DNA of 57,934 bases from Clostridia bacterium (GTDB lineage Bacteria; Bacillota; Clostridia; Acetivibrionales; STF1-152), in NCBI GenBank assembly GCA_028280575.1, contig JANQLN010000007.1:1-57934 (forward strand), read 5' to 3'. A program made the position numbers and the translations under genes. Numbering within the stretch: the stretch's first letter is position 1; each line of letters opens with the position of its first letter. The notes under the pieces are model-generated. The model made no database searches. It was not told where the DNA came from and was given only the letters and a program-made list of their open reading frames with translations. This document shows positions 8,508 through 18,122 of this stretch, piece after piece.

Positions 8508-9617
8508 TTAAATTCTTTCATATTTTGAATACCTGGATATATTAAGCAATATTCCAACTTCTGTCATGAAAAGGAGCAGTGATGTACCTCCATAACTGAA
8601 AAATGGAAGTGATACGCCGGTTATTGGAACGGATGAAGTAACAACAGCAATGTTAAGAAGACTCTGAACGGCAATCAGTGATGTTATTCCGATTGCTACC
8701 AGGCTTCCGAATATATCAGGAGCGTTAATGGCTATTTTTATACCTCTCCAGATAAATATCAGAAATAAAAGAAGTACGGCAGTCACGCCAATAAAACCCA
8801 ATTCTTCGGCGAGAACTGAAAAAATAAAATCATTCTCGGGTTCAGGCAAATACAAAAACTTTTGCATGCTCCTTCCCAATCCCCTGCCAAAAAGTCCTCC
8901 TGAACCTATGGCATACAGGGACTGAACTGCCTGCCATCCGGTGTCCTGCAGGTCACTCCAAGGATCGAGAAAAGACAGAACCCTATTTCTCATATACGGT
9001 ACGGTTGCTACAATTGTACCCAAACCGGCTATTGCCGGAAATGATATAATTATAAAATGGCTTATTTTTGCTCCTGCACAAAAAAGTATTACAGCCGCAA
9101 CAAGTATTACTATAACAGTACCACTAAAATGTGGCTCTTCTATTAACAAAAATGCTATAATCCCTATTAAAATCAAATATGGCATAAGCCCTTTGAAAAA
9201 GTATTGGAGCTGGTCGCGCCTTTTGGCAAGGCTGGATGAAAAAAACATAATTACTGCAAGCTTGGCTATTTCCGACGGTTGGAATTGATAAGTACCTATG
9301 CCGATCCATCTTCTTGCCTCATTGGATAGCTTTCCTACTCCCGGTATTAAAACAATTATCAAAAGTACTATGCTGAAAGCCATTAAAGCAGGAGACAGGC
9401 TCTTTAGCTTCTTATAATCAAAATTTGCAGCCATTATCATTGCTATAAATCCTAAAGCAGCGGCAAAAATCTGTTTCTTTAGATATATATATATATCATG
9501 GTGAACATTATATGCTACAGGTGCGCTTGCGCTAAAAACCATGATAATACCCAAGGACAATAGCACAAAAACTGACATTAACAATATAAAATCCATAGAT
9601 TTTCGGCTTGACTTCAA
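8508..9617 (-). CDS. ftsW: FtsW/SpoVE peptidoglycan polymerase (SEDS family)
   Basis: Multi-pass SEDS glycosyltransferase that polymerises lipid II at the division septum or spore cortex together with a class B PBP. About ten hydrophobic segments are visible. Motifs include GIGTYQFQPSEIAKLA, GRGLGRSMQKFLYLPEPEND and the C-terminal ITGVSLPFFSYGG. I place the start at TTG 9617, because AAGGAGG (9632-9626) is 8 nt upstream; the in-frame GTG at 9626 overlaps this site. It follows mraY, the expected place for ftsW or spoVE. murG would normally follow but is absent here, replaced by the murA remnant. Confidence 0.92.
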   Translation of the reverse strand: MKSSRKSMDFILLMSVFVLLSLGIIMVFSASAPVAYNVHHDIYIYLKKQIFAAALGFIAMIMAANFDYKKLKSLSPALMAFSIVLLIIVLIPGVGKLSNEARRWIGIGTYQFQPSEIAKLAVIMFFSSSLAKRRDQLQYFFKGLMPYLILIGIIAFLLIEEPHFSGTVIVILVAAVILFCAGAKISHFIIISFPAIAGLGTIVATVPYMRNRVLSFLDPWSDLQDTGWQAVQSLYAIGSGGLFGRGLGRSMQKFLYLPEPENDFIFSVLAEELGFIGVTAVLLLFLIFIWRGIKIAINAPDIFGSLVAIGITSLIAVQSLLNIAVVTSSVPITGVSLPFFSYGGTSLLLFMTEVGILLNISRYSKYERI

Positions 9618-9669
9618 AAAAAGCACCTCCTTGCTAAAGCAATTTACAGTTTTTATTTATCAAAAATCC

Positions 9670-10665
9670 TCACAGTATCTTTAATCTTAAAACAAATATA
9701 CCTGCAAGACAGCAAATAGCCGTAATGGCAGTAAATACCCAGACTATTTTTCTTTCCCTCCATCCTGAAAGCTCAAAATGGTGATGTATAGGCGCCATTT
9801 TAAAAATCCTTTTGCCTGTTGATTTAAAGTAAAATACCTGCATTATCACCGATACCGACTCTATAACATATATAATACCTACCAGAAGAAGAATCCATGG
9901 CATTTTAAGCATAAGTGAAATTGCGGCTATTCCCCCTCCTAATGCAAGGGAACCTGTATCTCCCATCATAATCCTGGCAGGATGTGCATTAAATGCCAAA
10001 AAACCCAGACATCCGCCCGCAGAAACAGCAGAAAACAACTTGACATGGTCCCATCGGCCGTCCGTCATAGCTACAATAGTAAAAAACACAAGTATGGTAA
10101 GGGTCACGGAAGCGGCAAGGCCATCAACACCATCCGTAAGATTTACGGAGTTTGTAGAAGCAGCAAAAACAAGTATCACAAGGGGTATATAAATCCATAC
10201 GGGCAAATTAACAGTACTGTAAACATCCTTGAATGGAATAATCATTTCACTGCCATTATTGCTGATATATACAAGATATATGGAAAACAAAGCCCCAATT
10301 ACAATAAGTCCCAGCATTTTCTGCCTGGCTGTCAGTCCATCCTTATGCCTTTTGACAACTTTCAGGTAATCATCCAAAAAACCTATCAATCCAAAGGCTA
10401 TTGTTACAAGCATCATAGGGATTACTTCTTTGAAGCCGTCTGCAAAAAAAACGGTTGATAACATTATGGGCAGCAAAAAAATTATACCGCCCATTGTGGG
10501 GGTTCCTATTTTTTTCAAATGTGTCGCCGGACCGTCATCTCTTATTGTCTGTTTGACCTTTAACCTTTTAAGTACGGGTACAAAAGCTATTCCCGCCGCC
10601 AGAGCCAGTATAAATGTAATAATAAAAGCAAACACCTGTATTGATAAAGAAAAGGGTAAATACAC
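9670..10665 (-). CDS. mraY: Phospho-N-acetylmuramoyl-pentapeptide transferase
   Basis: Transfers phospho-MurNAc-pentapeptide to undecaprenyl phosphate, forming lipid I at the inner face of the membrane. 331 residues with about ten membrane segments. The family motifs DDYLKV, NLTDGVDGLA and HHHFELSGW are all present, carrying the Asp and His residues of the magnesium site. The start is GTG at 10665, 3 nt after the murF stop; its ribosome binding site GAGGTG is inside the last murF codons, so the two genes are translationally linked. Confidence 0.96.
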   Translation of the reverse strand: MYLPFSLSIQVFAFIITFILALAAGIAFVPVLKRLKVKQTIRDDGPATHLKKIGTPTMGGIIFLLPIMLSTVFFADGFKEVIPMMLVTIAFGLIGFLDDYLKVVKRHKDGLTARQKMLGLIVIGALFSIYLVYISNNGSEMIIPFKDVYSTVNLPVWIYIPLVILVFAASTNSVNLTDGVDGLAASVTLTILVFFTIVAMTDGRWDHVKLFSAVSAGGCLGFLAFNAHPARIMMGDTGSLALGGGIAAISLMLKMPWILLLVGIIYVIESVSVIMQVFYFKSTGKRIFKMAPIHHHFELSGWRERKIVWVFTAITAICCLAGIFVLRLKIL

Positions 10666-10668
10666 AAG

Positions 10669-12045
10669 TCACACCTCATTTGCAAGTATTTTATTTACAA
10701 TTTCTTCCATCTTCATGCTCCTGGAACCCTTAATTAAAACAGTATCTCCATCCAAAATCATTTTTTGCAAAAATTCAACGGCATCCTGGTTTTGCAGGAA
10801 TGAATATGCTCTTTGTTCGTGCATACCTGCCTCTAAGGCTCCATTCACAATATGAGCCGATTGTTTACCTACGGCAATAATATAATCCACACCTTTGGAA
10901 ACTGCAAATTTACCAATTTCCCTATGGGCCTCTATTGCATACCCGCCCAATTCAAGCATATCGCCAAGAACAACAATGGAGCGCATGCCTTTCATATCGT
11001 AAAGGACATTTATAGCGGCCTTTACGGAATCAGGGCTGGAGTTGTACACATCATCAATCACCTTGATTTTTCCCGTATTAACGATATTAAGCCTCATTTT
11101 GTCGGATTTGAATTTGGAGATTCCTTCCAATATACTATCAGGTTCAATTCCAAGTTCAATACCTGCGGCAATTGCTGCCAATGCATTATAAACATTGTGC
11201 AGCCCCGGAGCATTTATATATATATTGTACTCTTTATTCATTAATTCAATATCAAACCTTACACTGGATTCTCCGGTTCTTACGTTATAAGCATTATAGT
11301 CCATCTCTTCATCCAAACCGTAATAAACTGTCTTGTAATCCAGCAGTCCTTTAAGGCCGTAAAGTAATTTATCATCTCCGTTAAGAATAACTATACCATG
11401 ATTTTTAAGTCCCTCCAATATTTCCATTTTTGCTTTAAGTATGTTATTCCTTGAGCCAAGCTGCTCAATATGAGATATTCCAATATTTGTTATTACTGCA
11501 ATATCCGGCTTGGCTATATGTGTAAGCCTGCTTATTTCGCCAAATCCACTCATGCCCATCTCAACAACGGCTACTTCATGATTTCCTTCGAGAGTAAACA
11601 TCGTTAACGGAAGTCCTATATCATTATTGAAATTCCCTATGGTTTTCATGACATGGAATTTTTGCGCAAGAACACGGGCAACCATATCCTTAGTACTTGT
11701 CTTACCCACACTTCCGGTTATTGCCACCAGCCGTATATCAAATTTATTCCTGTAACAGGCCGCAATATCTCCCAGAGCTTTTCTTGTGTCTTTTACCCTT
11801 ATTAGCGTTTTTTCAGCACTGCCTGTTACATCGGCATGTGTCAGGGCTCCCTGCGCACCATTTTTAAACGCAGCGTCTACATAATCATGTCCATCATACC
11901 GCTCACCCTTTAACGGGATAAACAAAGCACCCGGTTTAATATTTCTGGAATCAGTACAAATACTTGTAAAAAAATCCTCTAAACTACCGTTTATTAGTTT
12001 TCCTTCAACAGCTTCAACAACTTCTCCGCATCTAATTTTTTCCAT
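10669..12045 (-). CDS. murF: UDP-MurNAc-tripeptide--D-Ala-D-Ala ligase
   Basis: Adds D-Ala-D-Ala to UDP-MurNAc-tripeptide in the cytoplasm. 458 residues with the three Mur-ligase domains: N-terminal UDP-binding, central ATPase with P-loop AITGSVGKTSTKD near residue 108, and C-terminal domain with VYNSSPDSVKAAI. The start ATG follows GGAG. It lies between murE and mraY in standard dcw order, with no murD after mraY. Confidence 0.95.
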   Translation of the reverse strand: MEKIRCGEVVEAVEGKLINGSLEDFFTSICTDSRNIKPGALFIPLKGERYDGHDYVDAAFKNGAQGALTHADVTGSAEKTLIRVKDTRKALGDIAACYRNKFDIRLVAITGSVGKTSTKDMVARVLAQKFHVMKTIGNFNNDIGLPLTMFTLEGNHEVAVVEMGMSGFGEISRLTHIAKPDIAVITNIGISHIEQLGSRNNILKAKMEILEGLKNHGIVILNGDDKLLYGLKGLLDYKTVYYGLDEEMDYNAYNVRTGESSVRFDIELMNKEYNIYINAPGLHNVYNALAAIAAGIELGIEPDSILEGISKFKSDKMRLNIVNTGKIKVIDDVYNSSPDSVKAAINVLYDMKGMRSIVVLGDMLELGGYAIEAHREIGKFAVSKGVDYIIAVGKQSAHIVNGALEAGMHEQRAYSFLQNQDAVEFLQKMILDGDTVLIKGSRSMKMEEIVNKILANEV

Positions 12046-12098
12046 AGCATCTTCTCCAACCCTCTTACTTCGATTTATATTTATTCTATATTTTTAAT

Positions 12099-13547
12099 TT
12101 ATCCGTCAATCAATTCCAGCACTTCCCTTACTACTTCTCTTTCATCAAAATGTATGGTTTTATCCTTAAATGTCTGGTAGGTTTCATGCCCCTTGCCTGC
12201 CAGAATTACAACATCGCCTTTTTTCGCGTTTCTTAATGCATATTCAATGGCTTCTTTTCTATTCACTATTGTAACATATTCACCATTGGTTTTCTTTATA
12301 CCTTCTTCTATATCCCTGACTATAGCCGCAGGCTCTTCCGTTCTCGGATTATCGGAAGTGATTATTGTAACATCGGACAATTCACCGGATATTTTCCCCA
12401 TCATAGGCCTCATCATTCTGTCCCTGTCCCCACCGCAGCCAAACAGGCATACAACCCTTCCCGAGGCAAAATCCCTGGTGGTTTCAAGTATATTTTTCAA
12501 ACTGTCCGGACTGTGTGCGTAATCAATAATAACTGTGAAATCCCTGCCGGTTCTTACAGCTTCAACCCTGCCTTTTACATCAACCCTTTCAAGCCCTTTT
12601 TTTAAATATTGGGAAGAAATCCCTAAAAGACCGCATGCACCGATTGCAGCTAAAGAATTATATACGCTGAAATTGCCCGGAACCCCTACTTCTATAGTTT
12701 CATTGTACCATGGAGAATCCAAATCAAAAACAACCTTGTTGGAATATTTTGCAATATTAAGGGCCTTTATATCCGCATTATTGTTTATCCCATATGTAAG
12801 CACATCACATTTTGCTTTATCCAGCACTTCCCTGGAATAATTGCTGTCAATATTTACAAGTCCCTTTCTGCAAGTTTTAAACAGTTTGATTTTAGAATCA
12901 AGATAGTCTTCAAAGGATGTATGCTCTCCCGGACCAATATGTGCCCTGGTTATATTGTTGAATATGCCTATATCAAAATCACAGCAGGCTACCCTGTGCA
13001 GTTTAAGCCCCTGGGAAGATACTTCCATTACGGCAGTATCCACTTTGTTTTCAACCATTTCAGAAAACAATGATTGAAGGTCATAGCTTTCCGGTGTGGT
13101 TCTTTCCATATATATTACCCTGTTCCCGATAAGCTTTTCTACCGTCCCTACCAGTCCGGTCTTTTGCCCGGCTTTATCCAAAACAGATTTAAGCATGTAT
13201 GTTATTGTAGTTTTACCCTTCGTTCCGGTTATTCCAACCAGTTTAAATTTGCCTGACGGATGTCCATAGTATTTATCCGATACATATGCAAGTCCAAATC
13301 TGGTATCCTTAATTTGTGCATATGCAATTTCTTCCGGCAATTTCATTTTTTTCTGTGTAAGTAATGCCACTGCTCCATTTTCAATAGCAGAAGGTATGTA
13401 TTTATGCCCATCGGTTATTGTTCCGTCAATACATACAAATAAAGACCCTTGCCTTACTTTTCTAGAATCGTAGGCAATTCCGTTAATATCCGTATTACCC
13501 CTAATATCTACAATATCCATACCTTGTACCAGTTTACTAAGCAGCAT
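12099..13547 (-). CDS. murE: UDP-MurNAc-tripeptide synthetase, meso-DAP-adding
   Basis: Adds the third amino acid to UDP-MurNAc-L-Ala-D-Glu. 482 residues with P-loop GITGTKGKTTITYM near 110 and the substrate motif DNPRTEEP near 400. DNPR marks enzymes that take meso-diaminopimelate and not lysine, so the organism should have DAP-type peptidoglycan. The start ATG follows AAGGAG. Adjacent to murF (53-bp gap) and spoVD (62-bp gap). Confidence 0.96.
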   Translation of the reverse strand: MLLSKLVQGMDIVDIRGNTDINGIAYDSRKVRQGSLFVCIDGTITDGHKYIPSAIENGAVALLTQKKMKLPEEIAYAQIKDTRFGLAYVSDKYYGHPSGKFKLVGITGTKGKTTITYMLKSVLDKAGQKTGLVGTVEKLIGNRVIYMERTTPESYDLQSLFSEMVENKVDTAVMEVSSQGLKLHRVACCDFDIGIFNNITRAHIGPGEHTSFEDYLDSKIKLFKTCRKGLVNIDSNYSREVLDKAKCDVLTYGINNNADIKALNIAKYSNKVVFDLDSPWYNETIEVGVPGNFSVYNSLAAIGACGLLGISSQYLKKGLERVDVKGRVEAVRTGRDFTVIIDYAHSPDSLKNILETTRDFASGRVVCLFGCGGDRDRMMRPMMGKISGELSDVTIITSDNPRTEEPAAIVRDIEEGIKKTNGEYVTIVNRKEAIEYALRNAKKGDVVILAGKGHETYQTFKDKTIHFDEREVVREVLELIDG

Positions 13548-13609
13548 AAATTCACTCCTTTTCCCTGCTGTTTACCCCTATCGCAATCTGTCTTCCAATT
13601 TATTTGCTT

Positions 13610-15871
13610 TCATTCTACGTTATCAATATGCCTGAACTTTACTTCTATTACCGTTCCCTTTGCTACAAGCTCGCCCGGTTGTACCTCCTGTATCATTGCA
13701 ATACCCATTCCGCTTATTTTAATGTTCAAACCGACATCATTAAGGGCCCTTGTAGCTTCTGCAATTGTCATATTGCTCAAATTCGGGACCTTGACCATTA
13801 TTTCCTTTTCAGGTTTATATGTGTAAAGTATAACCACAGATTTTTCAGGTATACTTGCGCCCGGTTTTGGAGTCATCTCAACTATAAGAGTATCGTCTGC
13901 GGCCTTTTCTCCTCCGCTTTCCACCCTTACTTCAAGAACCCTTTCACGAAGCATCTTTTTAGCCTCAGCTACCGGCTTATTTCTAAGTTCGGGAACATAT
14001 ACTGTTTTAGTCATCATTTCCATATCCTTCTCGGAATAATTCCTTTCAACACCCAGGTAACTAAGTACATCCTCAACAAGTTTTCCTGCAACCGGTGCGG
14101 CTATCACACCGCCCATATAAGAATATCCCCTGGGATCATCCAGTATTACCAGTGCGGTTATTACAGGATTGTCCGCCGGTGCAATAGCTGCAAATGATGC
14201 TATATAACGTCCGGACCCCCTGGGCAATGTTTCCGAAGTACCTGTTTTACCTGCAACCCTGTATCCCTTAACATATGCATTTTTTCCCGTTCCTTCAGAA
14301 ACAACTCCTTGAAGGATATCCAGTAAAGTATCGCAGGTTTGCCTGGATATTACATTGCGGATCTCTTCAGGCTCAAAGCTTTTAAGTATATTTCCCTCGT
14401 TATCTGTAAGCTCCTTGACAATCCGCGGTTTAACCAATGTCCCATTATTTGCAATTGCACTATATGCACTTGCCAGCTGGATCGGGGTAATTTGAAATCC
14501 CTGTCCGAAAGCTGAAACCGCCATATCCAATTCCTGTGGCTTTATATGAAAAATCGATCTTCCCTCAGGCAGTAATATTCCCGTCTTCTCTTTAAACCCA
14601 AATGCATTTACATACTGATAGAACTTTTCTATGCCCAAAGCCTGTGCCACCCTTACAAAAACCGGGTTACATGAATTATAGACACCCTCCCTGAATGATT
14701 CCTGTCCATGTAAATTACCATCTCTCCAGCATTTTAATTTATAGCCTGCCAATTCCACAGGATTATCATTTACCTGGGTTTCGGGAGTTACTACGCCTTC
14801 TTCCAAACCCGCCGCAGATGTAATTGCCTTGAATGTTGAACCGGGTTCATAAGTATCTATTAAAGCCTTATTTCTCCAAAGGCTTGCTCTAAGAATCAAA
14901 ACTTCCAAATTTGTTCTTCCCGACCAGTTATCCATATCAATCTTATCTAAATCCGATTCATTTAATTCCATGTCCTTATCTTTTATTTCCATTAATTCCT
15001 TGAATGTCGGCATCCACTCCTCTTCGGGCGGAATATAAGGGTCATTGGGATCAAAATCCGGTTTTGATGCCAGTGCCAGTATGTCTCCATTTCTTGGGTC
15101 CATCACAATTGCCGTGGCTCCGCCTGCTATCTTGTTTTCAAAAATAGCTCTTTCAAGAGCCTTTTCAGCCATATACTGTATGGTCTCATCAATAGTCAAC
15201 ACTACATTCATGCCCTGTTGTGCCGGAATCCGCTTTTCAACGCTGAAGGGCATCTCCTGGCCGCTGCCGTCAAGCTCGCTTATAATTTTTCCGGGTATCC
15301 CTTTCAAATATTTTTCAAGTATAACCTCCAGCCCTTCAAGCCCTTCATTATCTGTTCCTGTAAATCCCAGTACATGAGACGCCAGATTCCTATTTGGGTA
15401 ATATCTTTTGCTGTCCTCTTCAACAGAAATTCCTTTGACCTTGTTTACTGCTATCCACTTCCTTACTTCGTTGCCCATATCCTTTTCAATTTTACTTTTT
15501 ATTACATTATAAGATGTATTTGCAGATATCACCTTGTATACCTTACCTGAATCCATTCCAAGCATTTTTGCCAGGTCACTGGCTATTTGCTCAATTGAAA
15601 TTTCTGAATTGGCAATTTCCCTTGGAAGAACCCAGACAGTATCTACAGATGCACTTTTAGCAAGCTCCTTACCGTTCCTGTCATAGATGGTACCTCTTCT
15701 TGGGCTGATGATCATACCCCTGTTGTGCTGTTCATAAGCCATTTTTCTTAAAGCTGCCCCTTTAACTACCTGTATATAAGCCACTCTCACAATTAATGCA
15801 ACAATGATAAGAAAAAATATAACCAGTAATGCCAGCTGTCTTCTTTTAACCTTCAAACTAACTCCCGGCAT
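13610..15871 (-). CDS. spoVD: Class B penicillin-binding protein (SpoVD/FtsI type) with two PASTA domains
   Basis: 753-residue transpeptidase that cross-links septal or spore peptidoglycan with its FtsW/SpoVE partner. One N-terminal membrane segment (about 12-30), a dimerisation domain (about 50-200), the transpeptidase domain, and two PASTA repeats (VYVPELRNKPVAEAKKML and KVPNLSNMTIAEATRAL). Active-site motifs are S345-TF-K348, SCN and KTGT. Between PDFDPNDP (near 271) and the active-site Ser there is an acidic stretch of roughly 60 residues, longer than I expect for the family. The ATG follows GAGGGGG. The position next to murE fits spoVD in Clostridia; whether it serves division, sporulation or both cannot be told. 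Confidence 0.92.
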   Translation of the reverse strand: MPGVSLKVKRRQLALLVIFFLIIVALIVRVAYIQVVKGAALRKMAYEQHNRGMIISPRRGTIYDRNGKELAKSASVDTVWVLPREIANSEISIEQIASDLAKMLGMDSGKVYKVISANTSYNVIKSKIEKDMGNEVRKWIAVNKVKGISVEEDSKRYYPNRNLASHVLGFTGTDNEGLEGLEVILEKYLKGIPGKIISELDGSGQEMPFSVEKRIPAQQGMNVVLTIDETIQYMAEKALERAIFENKIAGGATAIVMDPRNGDILALASKPDFDPNDPYIPPEEEWMPTFKELMEIKDKDMELNESDLDKIDMDNWSGRTNLEVLILRASLWRNKALIDTYEPGSTFKAITSAAGLEEGVVTPETQVNDNPVELAGYKLKCWRDGNLHGQESFREGVYNSCNPVFVRVAQALGIEKFYQYVNAFGFKEKTGILLPEGRSIFHIKPQELDMAVSAFGQGFQITPIQLASAYSAIANNGTLVKPRIVKELTDNEGNILKSFEPEEIRNVISRQTCDTLLDILQGVVSEGTGKNAYVKGYRVAGKTGTSETLPRGSGRYIASFAAIAPADNPVITALVILDDPRGYSYMGGVIAAPVAGKLVEDVLSYLGVERNYSEKDMEMMTKTVYVPELRNKPVAEAKKMLRERVLEVRVESGGEKAADDTLIVEMTPKPGASIPEKSVVILYTYKPEKEIMVKVPNLSNMTIAEATRALNDVGLNIKISGMGIAMIQEVQPGELVAKGTVIEVKFRHIDNVE

Positions 15872-15926
15872 TTTATACCCCCTCGCAAAATAAGTGCATT
15901 CATTTATATACGGTAATACAAAACCA

Positions 15927-15999
15927 AAGACCTGTACATCTTTCTTTTCCAGGTCTTAATTCTTGCAATCATGTCCTTATATAATATTATTATAAGGAC
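15927..15999 (-). other. Two stem-loops in the ftsL-spoVD gap
   Basis: In the 199-bp gap between ftsL and spoVD there are two inverted repeats. One has GTCCTTATA (15973-15981) pairing with TATAAGGAC (15991-15999). The other has AAGACCTG (15927-15934) pairing with CAGGTCTT (15950-15957). No U-run follows directly on the minus strand, so they are not standard terminators. They might be an attenuator, a processing site, or flank a separate spoVD promoter. Confidence 0.45.
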
Positions 16000-16070
16000 C
16001 CTAAAAATATTATACTTTTAAATCACTTATCCCACAATAAAATTAAAAATAATTTAAAATCAATTTTACT

Positions 16071-16565
16071 TTAATACAAAAACTTGATAAAACCAATCAC
16101 CTTATCCTTAAGAATTGCGTACATATTTGTCCCTGAATGAGTATCGCTCTTTTCCATATACTCATGAGAAACCAAAGTCCTATCTTCATTTTGCAGTGCT
16201 ACATAAACGGTCCTTTGCTTAGTCGGTTCCACAAATCCCAATTTTTTTGCTTTATCCTTAATTTCAGCAAGGTTTGTCATATTTTCTATATCAATTTCCA
16301 ATGCATGGTTTTCATTTTTCATATCATTGTAAGTATGGTCCAGCGTGTTGATTTCATAGTTCATTACCGTCATCAAAGCATATCTGTATATCAGTGAAAA
16401 AACCATAACAAAGGCAATAGTTAAAAAAAGAAAAGCTTTAACCTTTAACTTCTTGTTCTGGCGCGATTTCTTCTTTTGTTTTAAAATTTTATTCCGGCTG
16501 TAGACATCATATTCGAGCTTTTTTGCACTGGTTCCGTTCACATATGCTCCTGTTACCGAACTCAT
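16071..16565 (-). CDS. ftsL: FtsL-like septum formation protein
   Basis: 164-residue bitopic membrane protein: a basic cytoplasmic N-terminus (residues 24-42 rich in Lys/Arg/Gln), one membrane segment (about 44-64), then a short coiled-coil region (TLDHTYNDMKNENHALEIDI) and a C-terminal tail. FtsL proteins diverge strongly; the call rests on size, topology and position between rsmH and spoVD. It should link FtsW/PBP to the divisome outside the membrane. The ATG follows GAGGTGAG. A GC-rich hairpin lies just upstream. Confidence 0.82.
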   Translation of the reverse strand: MSSVTGAYVNGTSAKKLEYDVYSRNKILKQKKKSRQNKKLKVKAFLFLTIAFVMVFSLIYRYALMTVMNYEINTLDHTYNDMKNENHALEIDIENMTNLAEIKDKAKKLGFVEPTKQRTVYVALQNEDRTLVSHEYMEKSDTHSGTNMYAILKDKVIGFIKFLY

Positions 16566-16590
16566 TTTCTCACCTCAAAATTGTTATTTT

Positions 16591-16620
16591 GCGCCGGGCA
16601 TGTGCTCCGTTGCCCGGCGC
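16591..16620. other. GC-rich 10-bp stem-loop upstream of ftsL
   Basis: GCGCCGGGCA (16591-16600) is the exact inverse of TGCCCGGCGC (16611-16620), with a 10-nt loop, in an AT-rich gap. On the minus strand it ends 10 nt before the ftsL ribosome binding site, with no U-run, so it is more likely an mRNA stability or attenuation element than a terminator. On the plus strand a T-rich tract follows. Confidence 0.55.
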
Positions 16621-16625
16621 CTTCT

Positions 16626-16679
16626 TCTTTTGTGTGTTTTTTTACCTTGTCTTTTGTGTTTTAAATCTTTTCTTTTGTG
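16626..16679. repeat. Three direct copies of TCTTTTGTG in the rsmH-ftsL gap
   Basis: Copies lie at 16626-16634, 16650-16658 and 16671-16679, spaced 24 and 21 bp apart (CACAAAAGA on the coding strand). Together with the adjacent hairpin they fill the gap between rsmH and ftsL. Possible protein or RNA binding sites; function unknown. Confidence 0.5.
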
Positions 16680-16688
16680 GATTTATGT

Positions 16689-17630
16689 TTATACTTTAAA
16701 AGCTGCTCTTAATTTGGCGCTTCTCGCCCTGGGATTAATCCCAATCTCACTCTTCGAGGGAACTATGGGCTTTGAAGTTATAACCTTTGCTCCCGGCTTT
16801 TTTCCGCATGCACATGCGGGAAAACCGGCCGGACAGCTGCATGGATTTTCAATATCTCTAAAAGTTTGCTTTACTATCCTGTCTTCCAGGGAATGGAATG
16901 TTATTATACATATTATTCCGCCTGGTTTTAAAATTTCAAAAGCATTTTTTATTGCCTGTTTTAAAACTTCCAGTTCCCTGTTTACCTCTATCCTCAAAGC
17001 CTGAAATGTCCTTTTTGCAGGATGCGGACCTCTCCTCCTGGCTGATGCCGGAATAGCTGCCTTGATAATATCCACAAGCTCTCCTGTCATTTCTATCCTC
17101 TTATTTTCTCTTTCTTTTATAATGAATTCTGCTATTCTGGATGCCCACTTTTCTTCACCATATTTTTTTATAATATAAGCGAGCTTATCCTTGTCATACC
17201 TGTTAACAATATGGGAGGCATCCTTTTCAATACTCCTGCTCATCCTCATATCCAGCGGTGCATCACTCATATAACTAAATCCTCTCTCAGGATTATCCAA
17301 CTGGTATGACGAGACACCCAGGTCAAGCAAAATTCCATCTGCCTTCACAATTGAATTTTTCCTGCAAATACCTATTATGTTTTCAAAGTTCACATTTTCA
17401 AATATTATTTGCGCACTGCTTTCAAATTGCTCCAATCTTGCTTTACATGCTTCTATTGCTTCAGTGTCCTGATCTATACAAATTAAAGTTCCAAAAGCTC
17501 CCAGTAACTTTAATATTTCTGCTGAATGCCCTCCGCCCCCTGCCGTACCGTCTATGTATATGCCGTCGGGCTTGATATCAAGCAGCTTAATACACTCATT
17601 AGCTAATACCGGCCTGTGTTCGAAATTCAT
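16689..17630 (-). CDS. rsmH: 16S rRNA (cytosine(1402)-N4)-methyltransferase
   Basis: SAM-dependent methyltransferase acting on C1402 in the ribosomal P site. 313 residues. The SAM-binding loop [16 protein letters not shown] lies at about 25-40; [20 protein letters not shown] and [14 protein letters not shown] are family signatures. The ATG overlaps the mraZ stop (ATGA), so it is translated with mraZ. The C-terminal Cys-rich stretch [19 protein letters not shown] is normal for Clostridia. Confidence 0.96.
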   Translation of the reverse strand: MNFEHRPVLANECIKLLDIKPDGIYIDGTAGGGGHSAEILKLLGAFGTLICIDQDTEAIEACKARLEQFESSAQIIFENVNFENIIGICRKNSIVKADGILLDLGVSSYQLDNPERGFSYMSDAPLDMRMSRSIEKDASHIVNRYDKDKLAYIIKKYGEEKWASRIAEFIIKERENKRIEMTGELVDIIKAAIPASARRRGPHPAKRTFQALRIEVNRELEVLKQAIKNAFEILKPGGIICIITFHSLEDRIVKQTFRDIENPCSCPAGFPACACGKKPGAKVITSKPIVPSKSEIGINPRARSAKLRAAFKV

Positions 17631-18058
17631 ATACCCAGCTCTTTCATTTTTTCTGCTATTATGTCCGGACTGATATTTTCATCACTGTTGTATTCTTCCC
17701 ATTTGCTTTTATCCCATACTTCCACCCTGGTTGAAACACCAATTACGCATAAATCTTTTTCTAATCCTGCATATTCCCTCAAGTTTGAAGGAATTAGTAT
17801 TCTTCCCTGTTTGTCCAATTCACATTCCGCTGCCCCGGAAAAGAAAAACCTCACAAAAACCCGTGCGTCCTTGCTTGTCAAGGGCAATGTCTTCAATTTT
17901 ACTTCAAGATTACGCCATTCCCCCGGTGAGTATGCAAAAAGACAGTTATCCAATCCTTTGGTCATAATGAACTTAACCCCAAGCTCCTCCCTGAACCTTG
18001 ACGGTACTATGACCCTTCCTTTTGCATCCATGGAGTGCTGATACTCACCATAAAACAA
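17627..18058 (-). CDS. mraZ: MraZ, transcriptional regulator of the dcw cluster
   Basis: 143 residues with two SpoVT/AbrB-like repeats, each with the DxxGR core: [15 protein letters not shown] and [17 protein letters not shown]. MraZ proteins bind repeated TGG-type boxes upstream of their own gene and control the division cluster. I place the start at TTG 18058, because GGTGGG (18072-18067) is 8 nt upstream and the product then begins LFYGEYQH, as in the family (MFxGEYxH). A GTG at 18067 overlaps the ribosome binding site. Three matching boxes lie in the leader. Confidence 0.93.
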   Translation of the reverse strand: MFYGEYQHSMDAKGRVIVPSRFREELGVKFIMTKGLDNCLFAYSPGEWRNLEVKLKTLPLTSKDARVFVRFFFSGAAECELDKQGRILIPSNLREYAGLEKDLCVIGVSTRVEVWDKSKWEEYNSDENISPDIIAEKMKELGI

Positions 18059-18086
18059 ACAATTCACCCACCAAATACTTTATTTA

Positions 18087-18111
18087 CTCCACAAGTCACC
18101 ACTTCCTACCA
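18087..18111 (-). promoter_or_regulatory. Triple MraZ box (TGGNN, 10-bp period)
   Basis: On the minus strand TGGTA, TGGTG and TGGAG begin at 18111, 18101 and 18091, exactly 10 bp apart. Each is preceded by an AAG- or TTG-type triplet, as in the published AAAGTG-type and TGGG-type MraZ repeats. They lie just downstream of the predicted transcription start, where a bound MraZ ring would block initiation. Pattern is direct; autoregulation is inferred from the family. Confidence 0.75.
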
Positions 18112-18122
18112 CTTTTAATGTA

